Under the pieces are notes generated by a model. That model was not told the DNA's origin. It did no database searches and saw only the letters and a list, made by a program, of their open reading frames with translations. This document shows, piece after piece, positions 34,145 through 44,108 of a stretch of DNA of 64,000 nucleotides; position 1 is the first letter of the stretch; every line of letters begins with the position of its first letter. A program made the translations under genes and the position numbers. This DNA is from Desarmillaria ectypa. Taxonomy: Eukaryota; Basidiomycota; Agaricomycetes; Agaricales; Physalacriaceae. The DNA is taken from NCBI GenBank assembly GCA_030407005.1, contig JAUDYN010000005.1:558001-622000 (forward strand), given 5' to 3'.

Positions 34145-36779
34145 CACATATCTCACAATATTCTTCTCTTTTCTTGTAGGGCAATCTCTGCTCAGGTGAC
34201 CCTTTTGGTCGCACCTGAAGCAGCGCCCCTCAGCTCATTGCCGGTCTACGTCCATGGGCTTCCCCCCCCCCCATACATTGTCCACTTACCGGTTCCAGCG
34301 TCGCGACCGGTTCCTCCACTCCCAGCACTCGGCTTTGGAGCCGAGGAACTTGTCACCCCAGCAGTGTTCTTGCTGCTGGGTTGCTGTTGCTGGGGACGCG
34401 GGCCCTGCTTCTGGCCGTCCCGAGGTGTACTTGTGGTCTGATCAAAGACCCACTTCCGCTGATGCTCTTCATACATCCTGAGGATGTGTTCCTTCCATTC
34501 TGGGTATGAGCGCGGAATGCTCACCCCCATATTCAATATGAAGGTCGTATATGAGCTAGGCACTCCTAGCCATACCACCTTCACCATTGCCCCACGTTCC
34601 GCCTCATCGGATCTCTGGCCTGCTAACTTGGCTTCTTCTTCCAGCTTCTGGAAGTAGTGGGAGGCGGGCTGTGCTCCCATGCGCTTCTTGTGGATTTCCT
34701 CGATCGCGGGATCTTGGAATTGCCGGGTAACCAGGTCGACAAAGTCGGCCCAGTCGGGGTATCAGAAGTGGGCAGCGGTGCCGTTGAAGGCATCCCCCAC
34801 CCAGTATTCGGGTCTCTTATAGACCCACCAGTCCTTGGCGGCACCCTCGAAGTGGGACGTCACGAATAAGACCAGGTGTGACAGCACCTGGAAATAGTGT
34901 CTGAACACTTCAAAATAGGCGATACAATCACCTATGAAGCGTTTGATGTCATCATGATCCCCTTTGAACAGGGCGGGGACCTTGACAAGGGTCGGTTTGA
35001 TGCCCAAATATGGGGCATCAGCAGCGGCATTCCTGACTGGGTTCGGGATTGGGTCAGGTGGTCCCTGACCAGGGGGTGGTCTTGGGATCAAGAATCGATC
35101 TGGCCTGTACCCCGGGTAGCCTCTTGGCGGCCCCGGTGGTCTTCCCCTCTCTGGCTCCTTCTCCCGCTCTTGGACTCAGAGGTAGTTTGCCAGTGTCTTG
35201 TGGGCAGAGTCCTCCTTGTCGAGTTCGTCATGCATTTCTGCTATGCACCGCTCTTTCTCCAGCAACTCATTCCGCATCTGTTGCCGGGTTTCTTCTGCTG
35301 TGGCAGGGGTTCTTGACACCCCTGCAGTGGCGTTTCCTGCAGGGACTCCTTTGGCTTCCATTTCTTCTCCCGCCCCTGCAAAGAGAAGACTACCATCTTG
35401 ATAGGGGTGGTATCCTTGGTGATGCGCCCTGTGATGAGGGGGCGAGTCAGGAAGTGGTCATGGGCTTATGACCAGGGTATCCAGTGGGTGATCCGGATAG
35501 ATTTCGTATTGGGGATGGTGGTATTCCATCCCGCCATAATAACCTGTATCGTAGGTTAACGTATTGTACTGGGGCTCTTGCCCCTCCTCAATCCTCTCTT
35601 GCCACCTCCAACCTCCATAAGTGCTGGAGGGTCCTCTCCAGTTCTCGCTGCTCCTGGGGGGTCTGGGGTAGTAACCCTGGAAAATGATCCCCTGCAGAGG
35701 GGTGGAAAATTGACCGGTCGTGATTGGCGCGAATCTGGTGATTGACGATGTTGGCCCGGTAATTGCTGGGCCCATCGAAAGGGACTCGGATGGGGTCTCC
35801 CCTGTTAAGGGCGAGCCACTCATCCATCTTGACTCTGGGTTCTTCCCAGAGGTCTCGGGCTTCGACGTCCCTACGTCGAACCTCCTATGCTGCGGTCCAG
35901 AATGGACCGAATAGTCTCCGGTCGACCTCGGAGAGGTCGGGCCAGATGAAATCGTCCCCGTCTGGATTGAAGGGGTTGTCGGCAGCACAGGGAGTGGCCG
36001 GGACCGGGGCGTTGTCTCCAATGATGTTGTCATCGGACTCGTCATTGGAGATCTCGATGACAGGGAGGGAGGAGAGGGAGATTTCTTCTCCCTCGTCTGG
36101 CTACTGCTCACGGCTCCAGGGGCCATAGGGGTGGTTTCGATCCATGTTTGGATTGTCGGGGTGTTGAGGTCCAGAGTGGCCAGACCTGCTACTGTTGTCG
36201 CTGTCAGGCGACGGGGAATTGGACCTCCGCTGGGATATGTGGAGGGCAGGGGTTCGAGGACGAGGGGGGGGGGCCGGGGTATGGGGGCGGGGGTTCATCA
36301 TTCGCAGCCCATACATCCCTCGCGTATTCTTCGGCCTCCGTGAGGCCAACTGTTGGTCGCTCCAATGCGATGGTGGGTCGTTCTATCTGGTAACGGAGGA
36401 GGATGGCTCTTGCGTTATAGGCGCGAGTGGATTGGGCAATCTGGGCCCGAAGTTCTGCAATCCCCAGAGATGGGGGCCGCGAATTGCTGCTCTCCTCGGA
36501 GGAGGAGGAAGGGCCGACGATGAAGCTGGCCCGGGGGTGAACGAGTGGAACTTCCTCTCGTCCTCCCAGTCTTGTGGGGGGTAGCCTCCTGGGAAGGTCA
36601 TTGGTGGTGGGTGGAGCAGGACAGGGTTCTGGGTTGAGTCATCAGGGCTGCCTTCTGAGCAGAGCCCGGATTTCTTCCTCGTATATTAATATGGCGAGGA
36701 CCGTAAAAAACAATAGTAGTATGGCGCCGCCGAGAGAAACTGTTCGGGGTTCTTGGGAGTTTCTGTCTTCTCCGGACAT
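34088..36779 (-). pseudogene. Gypsy B gag
   Basis: ATG at 36779 (MSGEDRNSQEP), 48 nt inside the primer site. Residues about 15-33 (SLGGAILLLFFTVLAILIY) form a strong hydrophobic helix followed by EEEIRALLRR. A Pro/Ser-rich acidic region follows, then the conserved Gag core at 34.6-35.1 kb (VKVPALFKGDHDDIKRFI, EGAAKDWWVYKRP). Last comes a zinc knuckle CFRCDQKGHLSRDC (C-x2-C-x4-H-x4-C) near 34170-34215 and the stop at 34088-34090. Breaks: a one-base indel near 36650, TGA stops near 36110 and 34780, an indel in an 11-base G run at 34262-34272, and a TGA just after it. Confidence 0.8.
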
Positions 36780-36826
36780 GAAGGAAGTTCTTCTATACAG
36801 CTAGCATAATAGAAGTGGGATGGTAA

Positions 36827-36839
36827 ATCTCTTGTTTTA
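36827..36839 (-). other. Self-priming primer binding site of gypsy B
   Basis: Immediately downstream of the 5' LTR, element-sense TAAAACAAGAGAT is the exact reverse complement of ATCTCTTGTTTTA in the LTR (36982-36994 and 27528-27540), about 34 nt past a TATATAAAC box. No TGG tRNA 3'-end complement is present. This is the arrangement known for Tf1-type elements, where the 5' end of the RNA folds back as primer. Confidence 0.75.
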
Positions 36840-37263
36840 TGTTAGGTACTGACTTGAGCATGTGACTTGGGGCAGTCAGCTGATTCCCTCTGGGCCGTTA
36901 CGCATTTGAACGATCACCCAATTGAGAGAACTGAGCCAATAGCCTTTGGTGTTATGCAAACAAGAAGTTTATGGTGTTAATTAAAACAAGAGATAGAGTA
37001 CAACTGTCTAGTTTACTCTGTTTATATAGTATTTCTATGGCGTTTATAATTAGGTGAAACGCTACAGTCCATGCACAAACAGTGTCGAAGTTGGATGATC
37101 CGGGAGGATCATAGAACCAATAGAAAACGTCTGGGGTGACAGACAGTGAGAACGAGGGTGGTAGCCGGCGAATAGCTGGATACGAGTCAGTTTCTGGTCT
37201 AGATTAGATGGCTGAGTCATGGATATGACTCGGATAAGATAAGATAATGGAAAAATCATAACA
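36840..37263 (-). repeat. 5' LTR of gypsy B
   Basis: 424 bp, TGTTAGG...CATAACA on the plus strand, matching 27386-27810 end to end with mostly transition differences. Confidence 0.88.
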
Positions 37264-37781
37264 TCCAATTCAATGAGAAATTGTTGACTCCATATGTCGC
37301 ACCCTCATTTGCAAACCAAGAACAACTGCCACCTCCTCCTCCAGACCTCGTCAACAGTCAAGAAGAATACGAAATTGAAGAAGTCTTGGACTCATGCACC
37401 AGAAAGGTACGATCCAAGCGAGGACAACCATCTAGGGAAGTCATGGACTATCTAGTCAAATGGAAAGGATGGACTCGTGAGCACAATTCATGGGTCCAAG
37501 AGAATGAGATGACGAATGCTTTGGAAGTGATCCAAGAGTACCAGGCTAGCATAAACTGCGCCATATACACTCCAAAAATTGCAACCAAGGACAAAGCAGT
37601 GGTCAAGATACTGGACCATGAATACTCGAAACACAATGATGTAGCCTACCTCGCTAAAAGAAAAGATGGATATACCAAGTGGATTGTCAATCCAGATGAG
37701 GAAATATGGAAGAAACTGATTGATCAGTACTGGATCAGTCAAATTGCAACACAGTTCAACACCCCTTTGGAAGAGCCTTAG
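37264..37781 (+). pseudogene. Gypsy A chromodomain C-terminus (separated from its pol by gypsy B)
   Basis: Continues gypsy A pol after the insertion. A Pro-rich linker (QEQLPPPPPDLVNSQEEYEI) leads to the chromodomain core MDYLVKWKGWTREHNSWVQ near 37440-37500. The tail ends DQYWISQIATQFNTPLEEP, stop TAG at 37779. Chromodomains guide integrase of this class to marked chromatin. The exon is intact but cut off from its start. Confidence 0.85.
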
Positions 37782-37813
37782 CAGTCAGGACGACTGCTTT
37801 AACAAGGGGGTAA

Positions 37814-38236
37814 TGTTATGATTTTTCCATTATCTTATCTTATCTGAGTCATATTCATGACTCATCCATCTAATCTAGTCAAGAAACTGACTCGTATCCA
37901 GCTATTCGCTGGCTACAACCCTCGTTCTCACCATCTGTCACCCCAGACACTCTCTATTGGTTCTATGATCCTCCCAGATCATCTTACTTCAACACCATTT
38001 GTGCATGGACCATAGTGTTTCATCTAAATATACTGCTGTAGAAATACTATATAAACAGAGTAAACTAGACAGTTATACTCTATCTCTTGTTTAAATTACA
38101 ATCCTATACTTCTTGTCTACACAACACAGAAGGCTATTAGCTTCTATCCCTCACTTTGGATGATCATTCGAACATGTAATGGCCCAGAGGGATCAGCTGA
38201 CTGCCCCAAGTCACATGTCCAAGTTGGTACCTAACA
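37814..38236 (+). repeat. 3' LTR of gypsy A
   Basis: 423 bp, TGTTATG...CCTAACA, preceded by the polypurine tract AACAAGGGGGTAA. It is the same LTR family as gypsy B, with TATATAAAC and CTATCTCTTGTTT in the same places. Confidence 0.85.
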
Positions 38237-38559
38237 AGTCTGGGCTGCTAGTGACAGAACTTGATGAGATCTGTGTACTCTGCTCCTGATTTTTGTGTGC
38301 TAGTAGCATCCTTCATTTGCTAGTGGCTGTATTTTACTTAGTCCTGCTAGCATTTGAGTTACTAGTCTGGCTGGCTGGTAGATTTAACCCACTAATAGTG
38401 TTGCATCTAAGTTCTGACTCTACCAGTTGCTTACTGCTTTTAACTATCAGCTCAAAGCCTCAGCTATAGTCCTCTATGTATCACTAGTATAGGATAGATG
38501 TGCAATAGTATTGTTATAAAATCACAAAATCTAGGTGTGAACATGTAGATGGCATATCA
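38237..38559 (+). repeat. Repeat C, 3' fragment
   Basis: Matches the last ~320 bp of repeat C (from AGTCTGGGCTGCTAG to GGCATATCA) and directly abuts the gypsy A LTR, so its 5' part was lost at that junction. Confidence 0.8.
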
Positions 38560-38755
38560 CCATTTTATCTAAATATAATACCATACTTACAGTATATAAG
38601 TAGAGTAAAACCCACTATTGTACTCTATCTTTCAACTAAATTACAATCATATACCTCTTACTCACACACACTAAAGACCAGGCTTAAGTCTCTAACTGAG
38701 TGACTGTTCGAATGCATAACAGCCCAAAGAGATCAGCTTACATCCTAAGTCACAT
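38560..38755 (+). repeat. Gypsy D-type LTR fragment, plus orientation
   Basis: Carries ACTCTATCTTTCAACTAAATTACAATC and the TATATAAGTAG box seen, inverted, in the gypsy D LTR at 20029-20452. It lies between two repeat C copies. Confidence 0.65.
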
Positions 38756-40209
38756 TGATATGCCATCTATGTGTTCACATCTAGATTTTGTGATTTTGTA
38801 ACAATACTATTGCACATCTATCCTATACTAGTGATACATAGAGGACTATAGCTGAGGCTTTGAGCTGATAGTTAAAAGCAGTAAGCAACTGGTAGAGTCA
38901 GAACTTAGATGCAACACTATTAGTGGGTTAAATCTACCAGCCAGCCAGACTAGTAACTCAAATGCTAGCAGGACTAAGTAAAATACAGCCACTAGCAAAT
39001 GAAGGATGCTACTAGCACACAAAAATCAGGAGCAGAGTACACAGATCTCATCAAGTTCTGTCACTAGCAGCCCAGACTGGGCATAAATGCCTAAGTCAGG
39101 ATAACTAGTCACATGGCAATCTTGAAACAGGACTTGGAAATAAATTAGAAATGGATTAACCTTGAGCCCAGATCTGACTATTTTGATATAGATCTCTTAT
39201 GATTGATGCTAGTGGAGTCGGACTGCACTCTTGATTATGATTGGATAGCTGTTACAGACACCAATGTTCGGATATCCATATAACTGTGTTACTAAAGCAT
39301 GTAGTTGGGCCAAGGGTGCAGAAAGACCAACTGTGGAGTCTCTAGACCGAATATTTGAAAAGAAAACAGACTAGACCGACTATTGTGTGATTATTTACCA
39401 TTATTTGTGACTAGCCAAGAAATCCTTACCAATATACTCTATACCCAGATGATATTTATAGTTTTGCCTCAGTAGTATATAAGTAGTGGGATGGGTGCTC
39501 ATGCAAAGCAGGCAAGCCATCCCTGCAGTTGAGCCCTCACTGATAGTAACTGGTGTCCCCAACTAAAGGCTTTTGTGCTTAACCTCGATGAAGTGATTAA
39601 TAGTCGCTAAGTCACCCATAGAATTTCATTGAATTGAAGTCCATTAGAGTCACTGTTGTGTCCTGCAAAGGTCCGGAGTGTTTTGAAGTTAGTTCAAGCA
39701 AAGTTCTTGGAGTTATAGTTTATTCTTAGGCCAAGAGCACCACTGGTTAGCCAAGAGTGTGGCTAGTCAAGTGTTTATCACTTGTAGGAAGCAGATAGGG
39801 CCAAGAGTGCCATCAGTTTATTCTTAGGCTAAGAGCGCCACCAGTCAGCCAAGAGTGCGACTGGTCAAGTGTTTATCACTTATAGAAAGCAGTATAAGGC
39901 TAAGAGATCCACTAGTTTAAAGCAGTTTCAGTTAGAATGAGCACAGTAGCTTAAGTCACTCTTTACCCAATTGTGTCTTACTAACCCCACTAGTATGAGT
40001 AGTACTTTGTATAACTCACTAGTAACAAATAAAACATATTTAAAACCACCTTACTTGATTATTGAAGTCTGCAGAGTGCTTCCATCATACTCAAAACCAC
40101 CCAAATTCAATATTGGTGATTAAAGTGTAGAGTAGTAAGAGGTTTAGTGTGATTGGTGTTCATTGCCATTCCCTAATTCTTTTATCACTTGCTATTACCA
40201 AGCACATAA
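38756..40209 (-). repeat. Repeat C, near-complete inverted copy
   Basis: About 1454 bp, TGATATGCC at the left edge to GCACATA at the right, with two copies of the internal ~105-bp unit. It is inserted in the gag region of gypsy F. I could not find a clear target duplication. Confidence 0.8.
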
Positions 40210-41117
40210 CTGGATTGGGCCCTCAGATTGAGTCACCCCTGTTAAGGGCCAACCACTCGTCTATGTCTGGATAGAGCTCAGGCCAGGCTGTTTGAGTCTT
40301 GATGTCAGCTCTCCTGAGTTTCCATGCAGTGGTTTAGAAGGGGCTAAATAGAGCCTGATCAATGTTGGAGAGTTCAGGCCAGTTGTAATCAGCTCTGTCC
40401 TCATTGAAGGGACTGTCAGGAGGGAGAGGAGTGGCTCAGGTCAGAGTGTCATTATTCCCATTGAAGTCATCAGAGAGAATGATGATTGGGAAGAAGGAGA
40501 AGGATTTCATTCCTCCACTCAGCCAAGATCCTCATCCTTGAATGTTGATAGCCCAGAGGCCATAGGAATGGTTTCAGTCCATTCCTGGATTGTTGAGATG
40601 TTGGGCCCTGTGATTTGAGCAAGATAGGGTAGGGGAATGAGGACATTGGGGTGGGGAATAGGTGGGTGGGGGGTCTTCAAACATAGCCCATACATTCCCT
40701 GCATATTCCTGGGCAGGGGTGGGTTATTCCACCTGGTTGTTTGAGGAGGGCCCTGGGGTTGGGGGCCTCCTGCATGGAAGGAACTTCTTGGAGGAGTTCA
40801 TGAATCAGACCCAGGGTCAAGGGAGTAGTTTCTGGTCCCTGATTGCCAATCTTGCAGGAGAAGGCCTTCTGGAAAGGCCATGGAGGGGGTGTCATGGGGG
40901 ATGGAGTGAGAGTGATGGTTGAAGATGGTGAGATTGCTGTTCTTAGTGTAGGAGTGCATGGATTTCTTCTTTGTAGGCTAGTATGAATAATGCAGTAAAA
41001 ATGACAAGAAGAGTAGCACTGTCAATGATGGTACTGAGTGTAATGGTTCTTTTTGTTTTGGTTGTTCAGGCATAGAGGTTGCTACTTCATGGCTAGCATT
41101 GAAGGAGTGGGTGGTTA

Positions 41118-41130
41118 ATCTTTCAACTAA
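41118..41130 (-). other. Self-priming primer binding site of gypsy F
   Basis: Element-sense TTAGTTGAAAGAT abuts the 5' LTR. It is the reverse complement of ATCTTTCGACTAA in the LTR (41266-41278) except for one CG/CA difference. Confidence 0.7.
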
Positions 41131-41527
41131 TGTTAGGACCTGCTTCACATGTGATCTTGGGATCAAGGGCAACTCTTTTGGCTGTCTCATGTTTGGACAA
41201 TCACTCATTTAGTAGAGCATGGCATAGATCTTTAGAGGAGTGTAGAAGAAGTATATAATTTAAGTTTAGTCGAAAGATAGAGAGTATGTACCAAGACTAC
41301 TCTACTTATATACTGAAAATATATTACTAATAATAGGTGAAACAATAGGTTTATCCATGCATGAAACAAGCTAAGTCATATGACTATGGTCTAACTATGG
41401 TGAGGTATCCTGAAATAGATGACAGTGTGAGGGGATCAATATGGACTATCGATGAGGTGATGGCATTTTGCAATGAATATAGTGATAAGATGTCAGATAA
41501 AATATGGAAAATGGAAAAATCATAACA
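41131..41527 (-). repeat. 5' LTR of gypsy F
   Basis: 397 bp, TGTTAGG...CATAACA, related to the LTR at 17538-17929. It is inserted in the outer copia gag at the position equivalent to about 47548 in the younger copia. Confidence 0.75.
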
Positions 41528-42142
41528 TTTTCTTGCCATATGCTGTAAGTGTTGTCATCAGATTAGAAGTTTTTTTCTGCAATTGGATATCTTCTTAGAG
41601 AATTTGAGAAATCAACTTATATAAATCCTTCAAGTCTGCAGTGTCCACTGATAAAATGAATGAATTCCATGATTCTAGAAATAATGTAAGCAGTGTGATT
41701 GAGAAGTCCTCCTCCTCAATAGTCTGCTTAAGGGATGCCAGCTTCTCTTGATAGGACCTCATAGTCCTAATATGCTCCTCTATATTTCCTCCTTCTTTAC
41801 ACTAAGCTCTAAAGAATTTCCTTCTAACAAGAACAATTCCTATGAGTCTCCTTGACTCATACATATCCTTCAGAGCTTTTTAGGCTTCTGCTGAAGTCTT
41901 GGAATCAGCAATATACACCAGTGGGCCATCTGAAATCTGCAGCCTTATTGTCGAAAAAGCCTTCCTATTGCTCTTCTTCTGATCTGCCACCAGTGCTGCT
42001 TCTGCTGGGGCCACAAAGTTTCCATCAGTATAGTCAATTAGACCTAAATTGGTTAGTATATCAATCATCTTGACTTTCCATGTTGGGTAGTTTTCTGGGC
42101 CCTTAAGGAGTTCAATCCTATACATTGACTGGCTATCCATTT
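41528..42142 (-). pseudogene. Outer copia gag remnant
   Basis: ATG at 42140 gives MDSQSMYRIELLKGPENYPT, matching the start of the younger copia gag at 48159. A stop at 41880 replaces the Trp of the conserved AEAWKALKDM. The gag match continues to 41528, where the gypsy F LTR begins. Confidence 0.8.
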
Positions 42143-42224
42143 GATTCTATATGTGTATGTAAAGTATGAGAGTGCAAAGTTGGTGATGATGTAAGTAGTT
42201 CAGTTAGGGCTGGGGCCCATAACC

Positions 42225-42433
42225 TGTTGTAATGAGAGCAAGAAGAACATAGAAATAATGGTAAAAATACTGCCCAAAGCAAGAGGTGTTCTACTTAAAT
42301 ATATGTTATGCTACTTCTAGAACTTACTATAAAATACCATGTATGTTCACTTTTACAGTCCAAAGTTGATCCTGCTGAGTAAGCCAATCCTTTGAGTACA
42401 TTCTAGTACTTGCTCAGGATTGCTATCCCAACA
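42225..42433 (-). repeat. 5' LTR of the outer copia element
   Basis: 209 bp, TGTTG...CAACA. It is followed by GTATC, the partner of GTACC in front of 16761. AACC, the start of the primer-site complement, lies just left of it, as in the younger copia. Confidence 0.82.
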
Positions 42434-42438
42434 GTATC

Positions 42439-43890
42439 TGTCAGACATGACAAAGAATGATTTTACACATATGGCATGAGAATAACACAATGATATCAAG
42501 GACATGATAGTGCACAGTCATGATGTTGTGTCAACCTCTGCCAACTATCAGCACAACTCCAGCCAAGAGTCATTGATATGCTATCAGGACATACATATAT
42601 TATTAGTTCCAAGCAGCAGCAGCAAGTTTGACTTGGCTCCATGCCAGATTTGGCTCACAAGTCACTGATTCATATATAGATGTGCATTTTCTCCTTTCAC
42701 CATCATATGTATTCTGAACTGAGAATATGTTGAGCTCTGAAAAGATGGCTGGCCAGATTCCAAATTGTGTTTCCAGACACAAAGATGAAACTACTCTGAA
42801 GCAGGCTTTGCACAAGGAGGATTATCTTGGTCATGTCTGTGATTCAGATGATCATCAACTCAGTGAGATCACATCTCATCAACCAGAAGCCTGTTACTGA
42901 CTAATGTCATTGATGATGCTTAGTTTTCTACAAGTTCAAAATAAATGCAGACCCAATGATTCTTCAGGAGTATGGCTGCACCAAATTAAGGCTACTAAAT
43001 GAAAGGGGCCATTGTTTAGACTGAACAAAGAGAGGTTGCTTCCACTGCTAGGGTTACTGAGCTGTCTCAGGCAGGTTTTTGTTTTGTGTTGTGCAAATTG
43101 GTCTCAAAGGTGTGCCTCTATTTCAGTGATAAGAATATATCTTTTGTAGTTTCTAGGAGGAAATGAACATATTTTATTGTAGGAAGCATTCATTTACACA
43201 GTACTCACCATCATAAACATGTTTTCTTCCCATACAAAGTCCCATAATAGCTAGAGGTTCATATCTTTCCTGTAAGAACTTTTATACAATAAAGCTAGGT
43301 CTAATTGCCATTGAGGTGGTCCAGATCCGGGCCAGACGGGATCAGAAAACTATGCGTATCAGCGTGACATTTTAATATTAGGCATTTATCCACCGAGAAA
43401 AGGTCAAAAGCAACCACAAAAATGTAAACTAACCCATGAAATCAATACAGATTCCTTGTGGCTGCTGAATCAATGTTATATTCAACCGGTACTCTTATCA
43501 GAGAGAGAACAAACCCCATTAAGACTTTTGAGTCCGAAGTGCAATGGCCCACTGGCAGTGGCATTTGACATATCCAACTAAGGATTCTTAGCAGTTCCTA
43601 GAAATCCCCGAGTCTGCCTCCATAACTTTCCCAAACTATGCAGCTTTGATATGAGCAATATCCTCTTCCTCGGGTAAAATCCATGGCTGATACTCAGCAG
43701 AATCATAGCTCATGCATCCAAGGATGATATGTGAAATCATCAGTCAAGATGATCCCAGGCGCACTAGTAGAAGCTGTTAGCAGTCATTTAGTCTTCAGAA
43801 CACAAAACCCGTACCATATGTTATTTTCTTCATGATATCTGTAGTATGTCTACGTCATAGAAACAACAGTAATGTATTGTGCTGACTACA
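42439..43890. other. No supported gene; boundary of CpG-poor DNA
   Basis: 42.4-43.3 kb is CpG-poor and without recognisable coding; from about 43.32 kb CpG becomes common again. A stretch at 43568-43720 is repeated at 49378-49530. Confidence 0.45.
43568..43720 (+). repeat. First copy of a ~150-bp direct duplication flanking the younger copia
   Basis: Its first 57 bp match 49378-49434 almost exactly (CTAAGGATTCT...GTTCCTAGAAATCCCCGAG). Looser similarity continues to a shared CGG-TAAAAT block. Confidence 0.65.
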
Positions 43891-44101
43891 TGTTGTAACG
43901 AGAGTGAGGAGAACATAGAAAGGATGGTAAAATCCTTGCCTCTCGAGCAAGAGGTGTCCTACTTAAATACATTTTGTACTACTTCTAGAACTTACTACGA
44001 AATACTATGTATGTCCACTTTTACGGTCCAAAGTTGATCCTGCTGAGTAAGCCAATCCTTCGAGTACATTCTAGTACTTGCTCGGGATTGCTATCCCAAC
44101 A
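43891..44101 (-). repeat. 3' LTR of the younger copia
   Basis: 211 bp, TGTTG...CAACA. In element sense it is preceded directly by the purine tract GAGGGGGAG (44102-44110). Confidence 0.92.
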
Positions 44102-44108
44102 CTCCCCC

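Larger units (their letters stand above)
27386..37263 (-). mobile_element. Gypsy B, full-length chromodomain element inserted in gypsy A
   Basis: LTRs at 27386-27810 and 36840-37263, with gag, pol and chromodomain in order on the minus strand. It carries a repeat C insertion at 28179-29637. Flanks are CCCGA (27381-27385) and TCCAA (37264-37268), a 5-bp target duplication with two transitions. The body is about 8.4 kb without repeat C. CpG is common, so it is younger than gypsies D, E and F. Stops, a G-run indel and an internal deletion make it non-autonomous. Confidence 0.88.
23350..38236 (+). mobile_element. Gypsy A, chromodomain type, 5'-truncated and split by gypsy B
   Basis: Pol runs from 23350 to 27385 and resumes at 37264. 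The chromodomain C-terminus is at 37264-37781 and the 3' LTR at 37814-38236. Gypsy B (27386-37263) lies in the codons just after W-K-I-H-P-R. Joining the two flanks restores the reading frame. Gag and the 5' LTR are missing because repeat C cuts the element at 23349. Confidence 0.85.
40210..41527 (-). mobile_element. Gypsy F: gag 5' part and 5' LTR, decayed
   Basis: The gag region aligns in nucleotides with gypsy B gag 35.7-36.8 kb. Near 40960-41020 (minus) it keeps a hydrophobic stretch SATLLVIFTALFILAYKEEI followed by HALLH. This parallels the N-terminal helix of gypsy B Gag. The LTR lies at 41131-41527. Its right edge cuts the outer copia gag. F and E may be two ends of one recombined element. 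CpG is scarce. Confidence 0.7.
16761..42433 (-). mobile_element. Outer copia retrotransposon, exploded by nested insertions
   Basis: Its two LTRs (16761-16971 and 42225-42433) are of the same family as those of the copia at 43891-48454. They are flanked outside by GTACC (16756-16760) and GTATC (42434-42438), a 5-bp target duplication with one C/T difference, so both ends come from one insertion. Only the 3' part (RNase H, 16972-17537) and the 5' part (gag, 41528-42142) remain. The middle is missing and replaced by gypsy elements. CpG is depleted throughout, so this is the oldest layer of the stack. Confidence 0.75.

Noticed and set aside
33510..36601. Various 60-220 residue plus- and minus-strand frames over gypsy B gag and pol
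   Set aside because: They are shadow frames or off-frame pieces of the decayed gag and pol; the nucleotide alignment and motif order identify the true frames.
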